The translations under genes and the position numbers were made by a program. The notes beneath the pieces are model-generated. The model ran no database searches. It was not told the origin of the DNA and was given only the letters and a program-made list of their open reading frames with translations. A stretch of DNA of 64,000 bases, taken from the NCBI RefSeq assembly GCF_946223165.1, contig NZ_CAMIBP010000003.1:74342-138341 (forward strand). The letters run 5' to 3'. This DNA is from an uncultured Corynebacterium sp. Its GTDB lineage: Bacteria > Actinomycetota > Actinomycetes > Mycobacteriales > Mycobacteriaceae. Shown here one piece after another: positions 35,064-42,142 of this stretch. How positions within the stretch are numbered: position 1 is the stretch's first letter; the number at the start of each line of letters is the position of its first letter.

Positions 35064-35591
35064 CGGGTAATCACTTTGCCACGCCGCGGGCGTCTGACGC
35101 GGGCGGCACGACGAGGTAAGGAGGATATCCCTTCGAAGTCAACGTTGACCGTAGACACACATCCCTTTCTCCTCTATTATTTACTGTGGTCACCACCGCC
35201 ACACGCGGATCAGTTCAATAAACCTCAACGACAGGTTCACAATGAGGCCTATGTATAAGGAATAGATCCACAATGACCGATGACGCCTTCATCGCCGAGT
35301 CCCGCGATGGGTGGGGGTAAAAGCGGGCCGAACGCGCGTAGCGGGTGGCTGAAAGTTTTCTTTCAACCTCCATCTGTACTGAGTCGCCGTATCTTAAAAA
35401 CGGCTAAGACTTCCACAATGAGGTTGCCTGCCCATTTTTGAGACGCTATTGTTATCGTTCGTTGGTAACAAGAAGGTCACAATCGCGTAACCAACCGGGA
35501 AGCACGTAACAGCAACACTCCCGGTTTCAGCGTGGTCCACCACCTTATGGACACCACGCACGCGAATGGAGACAGAGAAAGAAGATTTTTG
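35064..35591. other. Long intergenic region upstream of the first M23 peptidase gene
   Basis: This 528-nt stretch lies between divergent genes and has no convincing protein gene. It holds a 12-bp palindrome GTCAACGTTGAC (35138-35149), three CACAATGA words (35238, 35269, 35414), a possible 15-codon frame starting at 35273 after AAGGAATAG (MTDDAFIAESRDGWG), a small hairpin TGAAAG-TTTT-CTTTCA near 35350, and a candidate promoter near 35439-35459. The segment around 35290-35340 (CGCCGAGTCCCG, then GGTGGGGG, then GGGCCGAACG) faintly recalls parts of c-di-AMP riboswitches, but the 3' consensus is missing. Confidence 0.5.
35465..35510. promoter_or_regulatory. Three GTAAC direct repeats (MtrA-like boxes) before the M23 gene
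   Basis: GTAAC occurs at 35465, 35487 and 35506, start-to-start distances of 22 and 19 nt. Loosely conserved GTAAC direct repeats are bound by the MtrA response regulator upstream of wall-hydrolase genes in C. glutamicum, so MtrA control is inferred. Confidence 0.5.
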
Positions 35592-36374
35592 ATGCGAAGC
35601 AAGACTCAGCGGAACGCGGGACGTCACCGCAAGATCACCACCTCGCAGACCGCCAAGGGCCGTGTAGCACTCTTCACCGTCGCAGCTGGCGCGGTGTCCA
35701 CCGCCGGCATTTCGGGCGCAGCAGCCGCACAGCTGCAGGGCACCCCGGAAGCCGAGGGGCAGACCCAGACCACGGGCATTAACCTCGCGGCCGCAGCGAA
35801 CCCGCTGGACCAGGCCACCAAGGACCTCAACTCCACGGTCGAAGGCACCATCGCTGACGCAGCCGCCGCCGTCCCGCAGATTCTCAACGTCGCGGAGACC
35901 AAGCCGGTCACCAACCTCAACGAGCAGCTCACGCAGGCCATCCAGGCCGCTGACGCCCGCGCCGCCGAAGACCAGGCTAACCGCGCACCGTCCGTTGCCC
36001 GTCCGGCAGAGGGCGCCTTCACCTCCCCATTCGGCCCCCGCTGGGGCTCCTTCCACTACGGCGTCGACATCGCCAACGCCCTGGGCACCCCGATCCTCGC
36101 CGTCATGGACGGCACGGTCATCGATTCCGGCCCGGCATCCGGCTACGGCCAGTGGATCCGCATCAAGCACGAGGACGGCTCCGTGTCCGTCTACGGCCAC
36201 ATGCAGACCCTCGACGTCTCCGTGGGCGAGCACGTCGTCGCCGGCCAGAAGATCGCCGGCATGGGCTCCCTCGGCTTCTCCACTGGCTCGCACCTCCACT
36301 TCGAGATTCACCCAGACGGCACCACCCCGGTGGATCCGGCCGCTTGGCTGGCCGAGCGCGGCATCAATCTCTAA
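35592..36374 (+). CDS. Secreted M23-family peptidoglycan endopeptidase (paralogue 1)
   Basis: The 260-residue protein has a basic N-terminus and a secretion-type hydrophobic stretch (VALFTVAAGAVSTAGISGAAAA, about residues 25-46), a helical linker of about 100 residues, and a C-terminal LytM/M23 domain. The zinc-site motifs are present: His/Asp in HYGVDIA and the HLHFE motif, with VYGHMQ between them. Such enzymes cut peptidoglycan stem peptides. AGAAAGAAG precedes the ATG. A paralogue at 41379 shares the catalytic domain. Synteny with Rv0950c near pcrA/uvrD1 supports a conserved role. Confidence 0.9.
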   Translation: MRSKTQRNAGRHRKITTSQTAKGRVALFTVAAGAVSTAGISGAAAAQLQGTPEAEGQTQTTGINLAAAANPLDQATKDLNSTVEGTIADAAAAVPQILNVAETKPVTNLNEQLTQAIQAADARAAEDQANRAPSVARPAEGAFTSPFGPRWGSFHYGVDIANALGTPILAVMDGTVIDSGPASGYGQWIRIKHEDGSVSVYGHMQTLDVSVGEHVVAGQKIAGMGSLGFSTGSHLHFEIHPDGTTPVDPAAWLAERGINL

Positions 36375-36402
36375 ACTTCAACACCCTCAGGCAACCAACA
36401 CC

Positions 36403-36434
36403 GCCCCTCCGCACCCGCGAGGAGGGGCTTTTTT
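36403..36434 (+). terminator. Rho-independent terminator after M23 paralogue 1
   Basis: Stem GCCCCTCC/GGAGGGGC with a 10-nt GC-rich loop is followed by six T residues, 28 nt past the stop. Confidence 0.95.
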
Positions 36435-36534
36435 ATGCTTAGTTTTCCAGTGTGTCCACCATCACATTCGGGTATAGCCTCCGGTTATGGTGGAAAGTGC
36501 TTACCCCCGCCACCCCCCCTTTTCGGAGATACTT

Positions 36535-36582
36535 CGCCCCAGATCCCCGCCTCCATGAACGGAGAGGGGGTGATCTGGGGCG
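36535..36582. repeat. Imperfect inverted repeat (48 nt)
   Basis: CGCCCCAGATC at 36535-36545 pairs perfectly with GATCTGGGGCG at 36572-36582, with further CTCC/GGAG pairing near the loop. No T run follows. It could be an RNA hairpin, a small mobile-repeat relic or a terminator. Confidence 0.6.
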
Positions 36583-36672
36583 GATTTCGGCCACTTATAC
36601 CCTATTTCATGTACCGACACATATTCAATAAGCCGAAAAAGTCCACGTGAGACGACCACGCACCCCACACCC

Positions 36673-36722
36673 TTGACGAACATCTAGTTACTGGGTAACC
36701 TCCACCCTAGATTACCCAGTAA
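36673..36722 (+). promoter_or_regulatory. padR promoter with overlapping operator
   Basis: A TTGACG -35 (36673-36678) and TAACCT -10 (36696-36701) with 17-nt spacing are overlapped by TTACTGGGTAA (36688-36698). Its exact reverse complement TTACCCAGTAA lies at 36712-36722. Each half is itself near-palindromic, as expected for two dimers. It is the likely autoregulatory site of the PadR protein encoded just downstream. Confidence 0.8.
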
Positions 36723-36767
36723 TCAATTCTCCCTCCTGCAGATTCTCCGCCTCGTCAAGGAAGTCTC

Positions 36768-37343
36768 ATGTCGATTAAACACACCCTTCTCGCCGAGCTC
36801 ACGCGCGGCCCGGCAACAGCCAGTGCGCTCCAGCACTCCTTTGCCGTCGCCATGGACGAGCTGTGGCCACTCAATATCGGGCAGGTCGCGCAAACACTGA
36901 CTCGCCTTGAGCGCGACGGGCTCGTGGAGCGCTCCGGAACCACCACTGGCCCCACGGGCCGCAAGGCAGAGCTTTACGCCATCACTTCAGCGGGCCGCGC
37001 CGAGCTCGACTCGTGGTGGACCACCGCCATCGCGCGCCCGGCCAACGATCGCGACGAGCTCGTCATGAAAGTAGCCCTTGCGGCGCAGCGCCCGGATGTC
37101 AATCTCCTCACGGTCCTTGACAATCAGCGCTTCGCCACGCTGCAAGCGGTGCGGGAACTCACCGCTGTAGCCCGTACGCTCCCGCACACCCGGTCCGCCC
37201 AACGGCTAGCCGCAGAGCACCAGATTTTCACCCTTGAGGCACAGCTGCGCTGGCTCGACCGCGTCGAAGCGCTGAGCGCGTCTACCAGTAACTCAGCCTC
37301 AGCTTCTCCATCCGCCCCCGACTCTCCAGAACAGGACGGCTAG
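36768..37343 (+). CDS. PadR-family transcriptional regulator
   Basis: The 191-residue protein has the PadR winged helix (IKHTLLAELTRGPATASALQHSF, IGQVAQTLTRLERDGLVE, GRKAELYAITSAGRAEL) and a helical C-terminal dimerisation part (VMKVALAAQRPDVNLLTVLDNQR, ELTAVARTLPHTRSAQRLAAEH), then a Ser/Pro-rich tail. The start ATG follows AAGGAAG. It is 2 nt before the ABC ATPase gene and likely represses the whole padR-ABC-permease operon through the palindrome upstream, as with LmrR/BceR-like systems that respond to drugs or envelope stress. Confidence 0.9.
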   Translation: MSIKHTLLAELTRGPATASALQHSFAVAMDELWPLNIGQVAQTLTRLERDGLVERSGTTTGPTGRKAELYAITSAGRAELDSWWTTAIARPANDRDELVMKVALAAQRPDVNLLTVLDNQRFATLQAVRELTAVARTLPHTRSAQRLAAEHQIFTLEAQLRWLDRVEALSASTSNSASASPSAPDSPEQDG

Positions 37344-37345
37344 AC

Positions 37346-38050
37346 ATGCCTACTCACGACACCTTCCCCCTCGAACTCGACGCAGTCACGTGTGTCTTCG
37401 GCACTGGCGCGCGCCAGGTAACGGCACTGGACTCGGTGAGCCTAGCGCTGGCCCCCGGCGAGCTCATCGCGGTCATGGGCCCTTCCGGCTCGGGCAAGTC
37501 CACGCTGCTCAACGTGGCGGGTTTGCTGCAGAAGCCCACGTCGGGCCGCGTGCTCATCGACGGCGCGGACGCCGCAGACATGTCAGCGAAGAAGACCGCC
37601 GAGCTGCGTCGCCGGCATGTGGGCTTCGTCTTCCAGAACTTCAACCTCGTGTCCACGCTCACCGTCGCCGAGAACGTCACGCTTCCCCTCGAGCTGGACG
37701 GCATGAGTCCTGGCGAGTGCGCGGAGCTTGCCGATGCCGCCTTGGCGGAGGTTGGCCTCGAGGGCTGCGGCCCGCGCTACCCCGAGGAGATCTCGGGAGG
37801 ACAAGCGCAGCGCGTCGCCATCGCCCGCGCGCTCATCGGCCCGCGCGCCGTCTTGCTCGCGGATGAGCCCACCGGCGCCCTCGACACCGCCACGGGCGAC
37901 GAGATCATGAACGTGCTGCGCGCCCGCATTGATGCGGGTGCCTCCGGCATCCTGGTCACCCACGAGCCACGGTTCGCGGCCTACGCCGATCGCGTCCTCA
38001 TGGTTCGCGATGGCCGCCTCAGCGGCGAACGCACGACGAAGGGGGCCTAA
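37346..38050 (+). CDS. ABC transporter ATP-binding protein (LolD/MacB type)
   Basis: The 234-residue ATPase has Walker A GPSGSGKST, Q-loop FVFQNFNLV, signature EISGGQAQRVAIARAL, Walker B VLLADEPTGALD and the H-loop VTHEPRFA (His followed by Glu). The FNLVSTLTVAENV loop is typical of MacB/LolD-type ATPases that act by mechanotransmission with FtsX-like permeases. It pairs with the permease starting 3 nt downstream. Confidence 0.95.
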   Translation: MPTHDTFPLELDAVTCVFGTGARQVTALDSVSLALAPGELIAVMGPSGSGKSTLLNVAGLLQKPTSGRVLIDGADAADMSAKKTAELRRRHVGFVFQNFNLVSTLTVAENVTLPLELDGMSPGECAELADAALAEVGLEGCGPRYPEEISGGQAQRVAIARALIGPRAVLLADEPTGALDTATGDEIMNVLRARIDAGASGILVTHEPRFAAYADRVLMVRDGRLSGERTTKGA

Positions 38051-38053
38051 GCC

Positions 38054-40993
38054 ATGAGTACTTGGTCCAGCTTTGTTGCAGCCACCCGACCCACCCGCCG
38101 CGACATGTTTCGATCGCCGTGGCGTCTGCTCGCCGCGATCCTGCTCATTGCGCTCCCCGTCGGCTTCGTGGTCGGCAACGTCACGTGGTCCGCATCCAGC
38201 AATGTTGACTATCTCGACGAGGAACACTCCACCTTCGTCGATCGCCACGAGCGCGCCTGCCCGCAAAACCTGTATGGCGATCCGCTGTGCGAGAACCTAG
38301 GCGGCGACGCTGCGGAGAGCGCCGACACGGCCGACGCAGCCGACACAGCCGACACAGCCGACACCGACTTCTCCACAAACGTTCCCACGCTCGAGGAGTT
38401 CCGCGCCGCTCTTCCCGCTGGCGCGCAGGTTGAGCCCTGGCTCCGCATCGATGCCTCTGTGAGTGCGACTAGTGACGATCCCGGCGCACCCAAGCGCCAC
38501 CATTGGGTAATGTTTGAGCAGGTGCCCGACTTTGCACTACGGGAATCCACCCCACGTCTCGAACGCGGTGAAGTCCTCATCAACCGTAGCCTCGCCGACG
38601 GCTTGGACGTGCGCCCTGGGGATTCCATTACGGTCGTCCCCACGGAGGATGCACCGGTCCACGAACCGGTCACGCTGCGCGTGGCAGGCTTTACTCCGAA
38701 TTACACCGGTCTCATTGGCCCTGGAACCATGGGCACCGCCGCCGACTTCGCCGGCCAGCCCCGGTCGACGGAGGTGAGCTGGGTGGTCAATTCCGCCACG
38801 GAGTGGACCTGGGCCGACGTGGAGCGTGCCAACGACGCGGCTCTCCTGCTCTCGAACAAGGACTGGGTAGACAACCCTCCCGCTGGTGCACCGGCTGCTG
38901 AGAGCTTCGACAACCAGAACGCAACGGCATACTTAGACAGCAACTCTCATTTCTTCTGGGAAGAGCTTGCCTGGTACGTGTCCATCGGTCTGGGCTACCT
39001 CCTGGGCTTCTTCCTCATCCTGCTCGTCATCTCCCCGGTCTTCGCGCTCGCCATCAGCCGTCATACCCGGCTCTTCGCGCTCATGGCGGCCCAGGGCGCC
39101 AGCCGCAAACACATCGGATGGGCCGTCATCGTCTTCGGTCTCATCGCCGGCGCCCTCGGCGCAGTGCTGGGAACCACGGGCGGCTGGCTCGTGGGCGCAG
39201 CCGCGTTCCACCTGCGCTACCCGGATTGGCATGTGCGCACGTCGTGGGATTGGACCATCGCCGCGCCTGCGATCGCCTTGGTTGGGTCCGTCTTGGCGGC
39301 GAGCATCCCCGCGTGGCTCGCGGGCCGCTCCTCCCTGACGGCGGCTATGGCCGGCGGCAGCCCCGACAAGATGGTGCGTTGGCGCCGCTGGATGGTCATC
39401 GGCCCCGTGGTCTGCGCGGTCTGCCTTGTTTCCGCTGCGGCGCTGGCATGGTGGGATACGCTCAATAGAGGAGGATACAGAGCGCTCGCCATCAGCCTCT
39501 TGCTCTTCTTCAGCACCGTGGGCCTCGCCGCGAGCGCCCCCGCGTTGGTCTTTGGCTCTGGCCAGCTCTTAAGCCGCGCCCCCATCGCGGCGCGCACCGC
39601 GGGCCGCGGCCTTAATCGCCGGTCGATGCACGCCATCCCCGCCGTGGCCGCATTGGCATGCATCACCGCGCTCCTCACCGCACTCACCGTCGATGACTCA
39701 GCCTCTACGAAGACCAGCCACGAAGTCAACCGTCGCATCCTTCCCGATTCCGTGGTCACGCTCAGCACCGGATTTCCGGCTCCTGCCGAGTCCGACGCCC
39801 AAGAAAGGCTCGACAACGCCCGCGCCCGAGTGGTGGCCGCCGCCGGCGCACCCGCCTCCGAAATTGAGGTCCGCGGCGTTCCCGACTTCGACTTCCTGCT
39901 CAACTATTGGGGCGAGACGACGGTCGACGAGCCCGGCGCCGTAGCTCTCGAATCTCCGGACCAGCGCACGTGCTCCGCCTTTGACGATGTGTACACGAGT
40001 GCTGACCGCGCGGACGCACACCGTACCGCTGAGTCGATGCCCGAGTGCCTCGGAGCGCTGGCCAGCGGACAAGGTGGCTACCATCTGCGTGGCTTCGAAA
40101 GCAATCTTCTCGTCGGTGGTCCGGAGCTCCTGGACTTAGTAGTGTTCGACTCCGAGGAGGCTCGGGAGTCCGCACGCGCCACACTCGAGGACGGCGGCAT
40201 CGTGACCCCCAAGGGGTCAGGATTCGAGGGACTCGCCACGGCCCAGTTCACGGCCTCAAGGTACGTCGGCACTATTGACTATTCGCGCAACTCCACCATC
40301 GAGTCCGAGCCGCAGATCCAACCGGTCTCAACCGCTGAGGCCCAGCTCCCGGTCACGGAGGCACTGTCCGTGTGGGACCAGCAGACGCGCCTCATTAGCC
40401 CCGAGGCCGCCGCGGCACTGAAGCTCCCCACCGTTGCGCTGGGTACCGCGCTTCTGTACGACGCCCCTATCCCCGCTGGCGCGAGCTATGACCTCTACCA
40501 CCGCGACACCGATGAGGACACTGAGTCGGCACCGCAGGAGGCATCCATTTCCCTCGCCGTGCAGTACTGGAACGGCCCCTGGGACCAGTGGTACCTCCCG
40601 CTCTGCCTCGCCGGGGTGGCGCTGATCATCCTCGTACTCGTCATCGCGCTCGGCGCGTCCGGGCAGCGGCGCGAGGCCCACGTCTTCGCAACGTTGGGCG
40701 CCGGCCCACGCTTCGGGGCCCGGGTCGCCGCGTGGCAAATCGGCGTCATCGCCGCCGTCGCGCTCTGGACTGGAATCCTCGGCGGCCACCTCGCCGCGTT
40801 CGTGGGCGCGTCCCACAACCGTTACACGGACGCGGGGGAGCTCTACCGATTGGGCCAGGCTGCGTTTGTCCGCCCTGACTGGCACCTCATTGTGGTCGGC
40901 ATCGCGGTGCCGCTGCTCGCCGCGGGCGTTGCGTGGCTGGTCAACCGCACGACGAGTATCGATGCCCCGCGGGAGGATCGCTCACTCGCCTAA
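38054..40993 (+). CDS. FtsX-like ABC permease
   Basis: The 979-residue protein has an N-terminal helix (LLAAILLIALPVGFVVGNVTW), a large extracytoplasmic domain (about residues 45-305), three helices around 310-435 including the FtsX motif (ALAISRHTRLFALMAAQGASRKHIGWAV), a further pair near 450-520, a second extracytoplasmic region and a C-terminal group of three helices (LCLAGVALIILVLVIALGASGQRREAHVFATLGAGPR). The layout of two FtsX-like units resembles BceB/MacB-type permeases for peptides or envelope factors. A 9-bp in-frame repeat gives (ADT/ADA)n near residue 92. The substrate is unknown. Confidence 0.88.
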   Translation: MSTWSSFVAATRPTRRDMFRSPWRLLAAILLIALPVGFVVGNVTWSASSNVDYLDEEHSTFVDRHERACPQNLYGDPLCENLGGDAAESADTADAADTADTADTDFSTNVPTLEEFRAALPAGAQVEPWLRIDASVSATSDDPGAPKRHHWVMFEQVPDFALRESTPRLERGEVLINRSLADGLDVRPGDSITVVPTEDAPVHEPVTLRVAGFTPNYTGLIGPGTMGTAADFAGQPRSTEVSWVVNSATEWTWADVERANDAALLLSNKDWVDNPPAGAPAAESFDNQNATAYLDSNSHFFWEELAWYVSIGLGYLLGFFLILLVISPVFALAISRHTRLFALMAAQGASRKHIGWAVIVFGLIAGALGAVLGTTGGWLVGAAAFHLRYPDWHVRTSWDWTIAAPAIALVGSVLAASIPAWLAGRSSLTAAMAGGSPDKMVRWRRWMVIGPVVCAVCLVSAAALAWWDTLNRGGYRALAISLLLFFSTVGLAASAPALVFGSGQLLSRAPIAARTAGRGLNRRSMHAIPAVAALACITALLTALTVDDSASTKTSHEVNRRILPDSVVTLSTGFPAPAESDAQERLDNARARVVAAAGAPASEIEVRGVPDFDFLLNYWGETTVDEPGAVALESPDQRTCSAFDDVYTSADRADAHRTAESMPECLGALASGQGGYHLRGFESNLLVGGPELLDLVVFDSEEARESARATLEDGGIVTPKGSGFEGLATAQFTASRYVGTIDYSRNSTIESEPQIQPVSTAEAQLPVTEALSVWDQQTRLISPEAAAALKLPTVALGTALLYDAPIPAGASYDLYHRDTDEDTESAPQEASISLAVQYWNGPWDQWYLPLCLAGVALIILVLVIALGASGQRREAHVFATLGAGPRFGARVAAWQIGVIAAVALWTGILGGHLAAFVGASHNRYTDAGELYRLGQAAFVRPDWHLIVVGIAVPLLAAGVAWLVNRTTSIDAPREDRSLA

Positions 40994-41025
40994 CCCTCCC
41001 CCCTTATCCCCTCTACCCCCTGCAG

Positions 41026-41079
41026 CGCTGCGGCCCGTCGCTCCGGACATCACGGAGCAGCGGGTCGCAGCGTCGTTTT
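41026..41079 (+). terminator. Terminator after the PadR-ABC operon
   Basis: A roughly 20-bp imperfect stem beginning CGCTGCGGCCCG and ending CGGGTCGCAGCG closes on GACATCA and is followed by TCGTTTTC. Confidence 0.87.
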
Positions 41080-41196
41080 CTTAGGGCCTAAAAGTATATT
41101 CCCAAACCACCCCCGAACGTCACCCCCGTTCATTAAATCGAGACTTTACACAAGTCACATATTTCACTTTGGTAACACCTGCAACACGCTGGCATG

Positions 41197-41213
41197 TTCG
41201 AACGATGTTCGAA
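41197..41213. promoter_or_regulatory. SOS-box-like palindrome with a 3-nt spacer
   Basis: TTCGAAC-GAT-GTTCGAA has perfect 7-bp arms. Actinobacterial LexA boxes are CGAAC-N4-GTTCG; the spacer here is one base short, so LexA binding is uncertain. Confidence 0.4.
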
Positions 41214-41378
41214 AAATCTGGCATTTACCTGCGGATTTTCCACCTTGCGCGAGTTTCTAACGCCCGATAACTTTTATCGCGTTGCCATAACACTGCACTC
41301 CAGCCGTGTAGCGACACGCCGAAAACGTGTCGAGGCAAAGAAACTTTTTTACTCTCGTGCCCTCAAGAAGGACCATTC

Positions 41379-42122
41379 ATGAAGCGCTCTCAACTCGTCG
41401 CGGCCGGCCTCCTTGCCGCGACCGTGGCAACGCTGGCCCCGCACGCATCCGCCGAGACCCATGTAGCCTCCGTCGACATCACCAACGGCTCGTCCACCGC
41501 GGCGCCCGCCGGCGCCATCGACGCACAAGGCCTCGTCACCGCCCTGACCGGCCTGGCCCAGGCTGCCGACGGCATTCTCAACGGCGGTGTCACCCCGACC
41601 ATCGATCACAAGTCCGGTCAGGTCAACATCGTCCTTGATCCGTCGACGCTCCCCGGCTTCTCCGAGGCCCTGTCCTCGTCGTCCGTGGGCACGCTCTCGA
41701 CGAGCATGCGCGGCCAGACCGCCTCGGGCGCCGAGGTCGTGTTCCCCACGAGCGGCCGCTACACCTCCGGGTTCGGCATGCGGTGGGGCGCGCAGCACAA
41801 CGGCATCGATGTCGCCAACTCCGTGGGCACCCCGATTGTCGCCGTCATGGACGGCACGGTCATCAACTCCGGCCCGGCGCAGGGCTTCGGCAACTGGATC
41901 CGCATCAAGCATGATGACGGCTCCGTGTCGGTCTACGGCCACATGCGCGCCAGCGACCTGCTGGTCAGCGTCGGTGACCGCGTCACCGCCGGCCAGCAGA
42001 TTTCCAGCATCGGCAACGAGGGCCAGTCCACCGGCCCCCACCTGCACTTCGAGATCCACCCCGACGGTACGACCCCGGTCGACCCGCAGCAGTGGTTCGC
42101 CGAGCAGGGCATCTCCTTCTAG
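41379..42122 (+). CDS. Secreted M23-family peptidoglycan endopeptidase (paralogue 2)
   Basis: The 247-residue protein starts with a classical signal peptide (MKRSQLVAAGLLAATVATLAPHASA), likely cut after ASA near residue 25. A short linker precedes the M23 domain with HNGIDVA, VYGHMRA and HLHFEIHPDGTTPVDPQQW. Its catalytic domain is closely similar to paralogue 1, whereas the N-terminal halves differ. It converges with pcrA, 20 nt apart. It most likely cuts stem peptides in the wall. Confidence 0.92.
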   Translation: MKRSQLVAAGLLAATVATLAPHASAETHVASVDITNGSSTAAPAGAIDAQGLVTALTGLAQAADGILNGGVTPTIDHKSGQVNIVLDPSTLPGFSEALSSSSVGTLSTSMRGQTASGAEVVFPTSGRYTSGFGMRWGAQHNGIDVANSVGTPIVAVMDGTVINSGPAQGFGNWIRIKHDDGSVSVYGHMRASDLLVSVGDRVTAGQQISSIGNEGQSTGPHLHFEIHPDGTTPVDPQQWFAEQGISF

Positions 42123-42142
42123 GAAATCCAGGCCCGCGGGCG

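Larger units (their letters stand above)
36375..36767. other. Intergenic region between M23 paralogue 1 and padR
   Basis: After the terminator this 393-nt stretch holds a long imperfect hairpin at 36535-36582, AT-richer sequence, and the padR promoter with its operator. No protein gene is supported; one overlapping short frame on either strand lacks translation signals. Confidence 0.6.
40994..41378. other. Intergenic region upstream of M23 paralogue 2
   Basis: This 385-nt AT-richer stretch has the terminator at its start and no protein gene. It contains GTAAC at 41172 with a related GCAAC nine bases later, a perfect inverted repeat TTCGAAC-GAT-GTTCGAA at 41197-41213, and a tight AAAGAAACTTTTTT run before the next gene. 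No clear -10 could be fixed. Confidence 0.55.

Noticed and set aside
36375..36767. Insertion sequence at the edge of the PadR-ABC cassette
   Set aside because: No transposase frame, no terminal inverted repeats around a gene and no target duplication could be seen.
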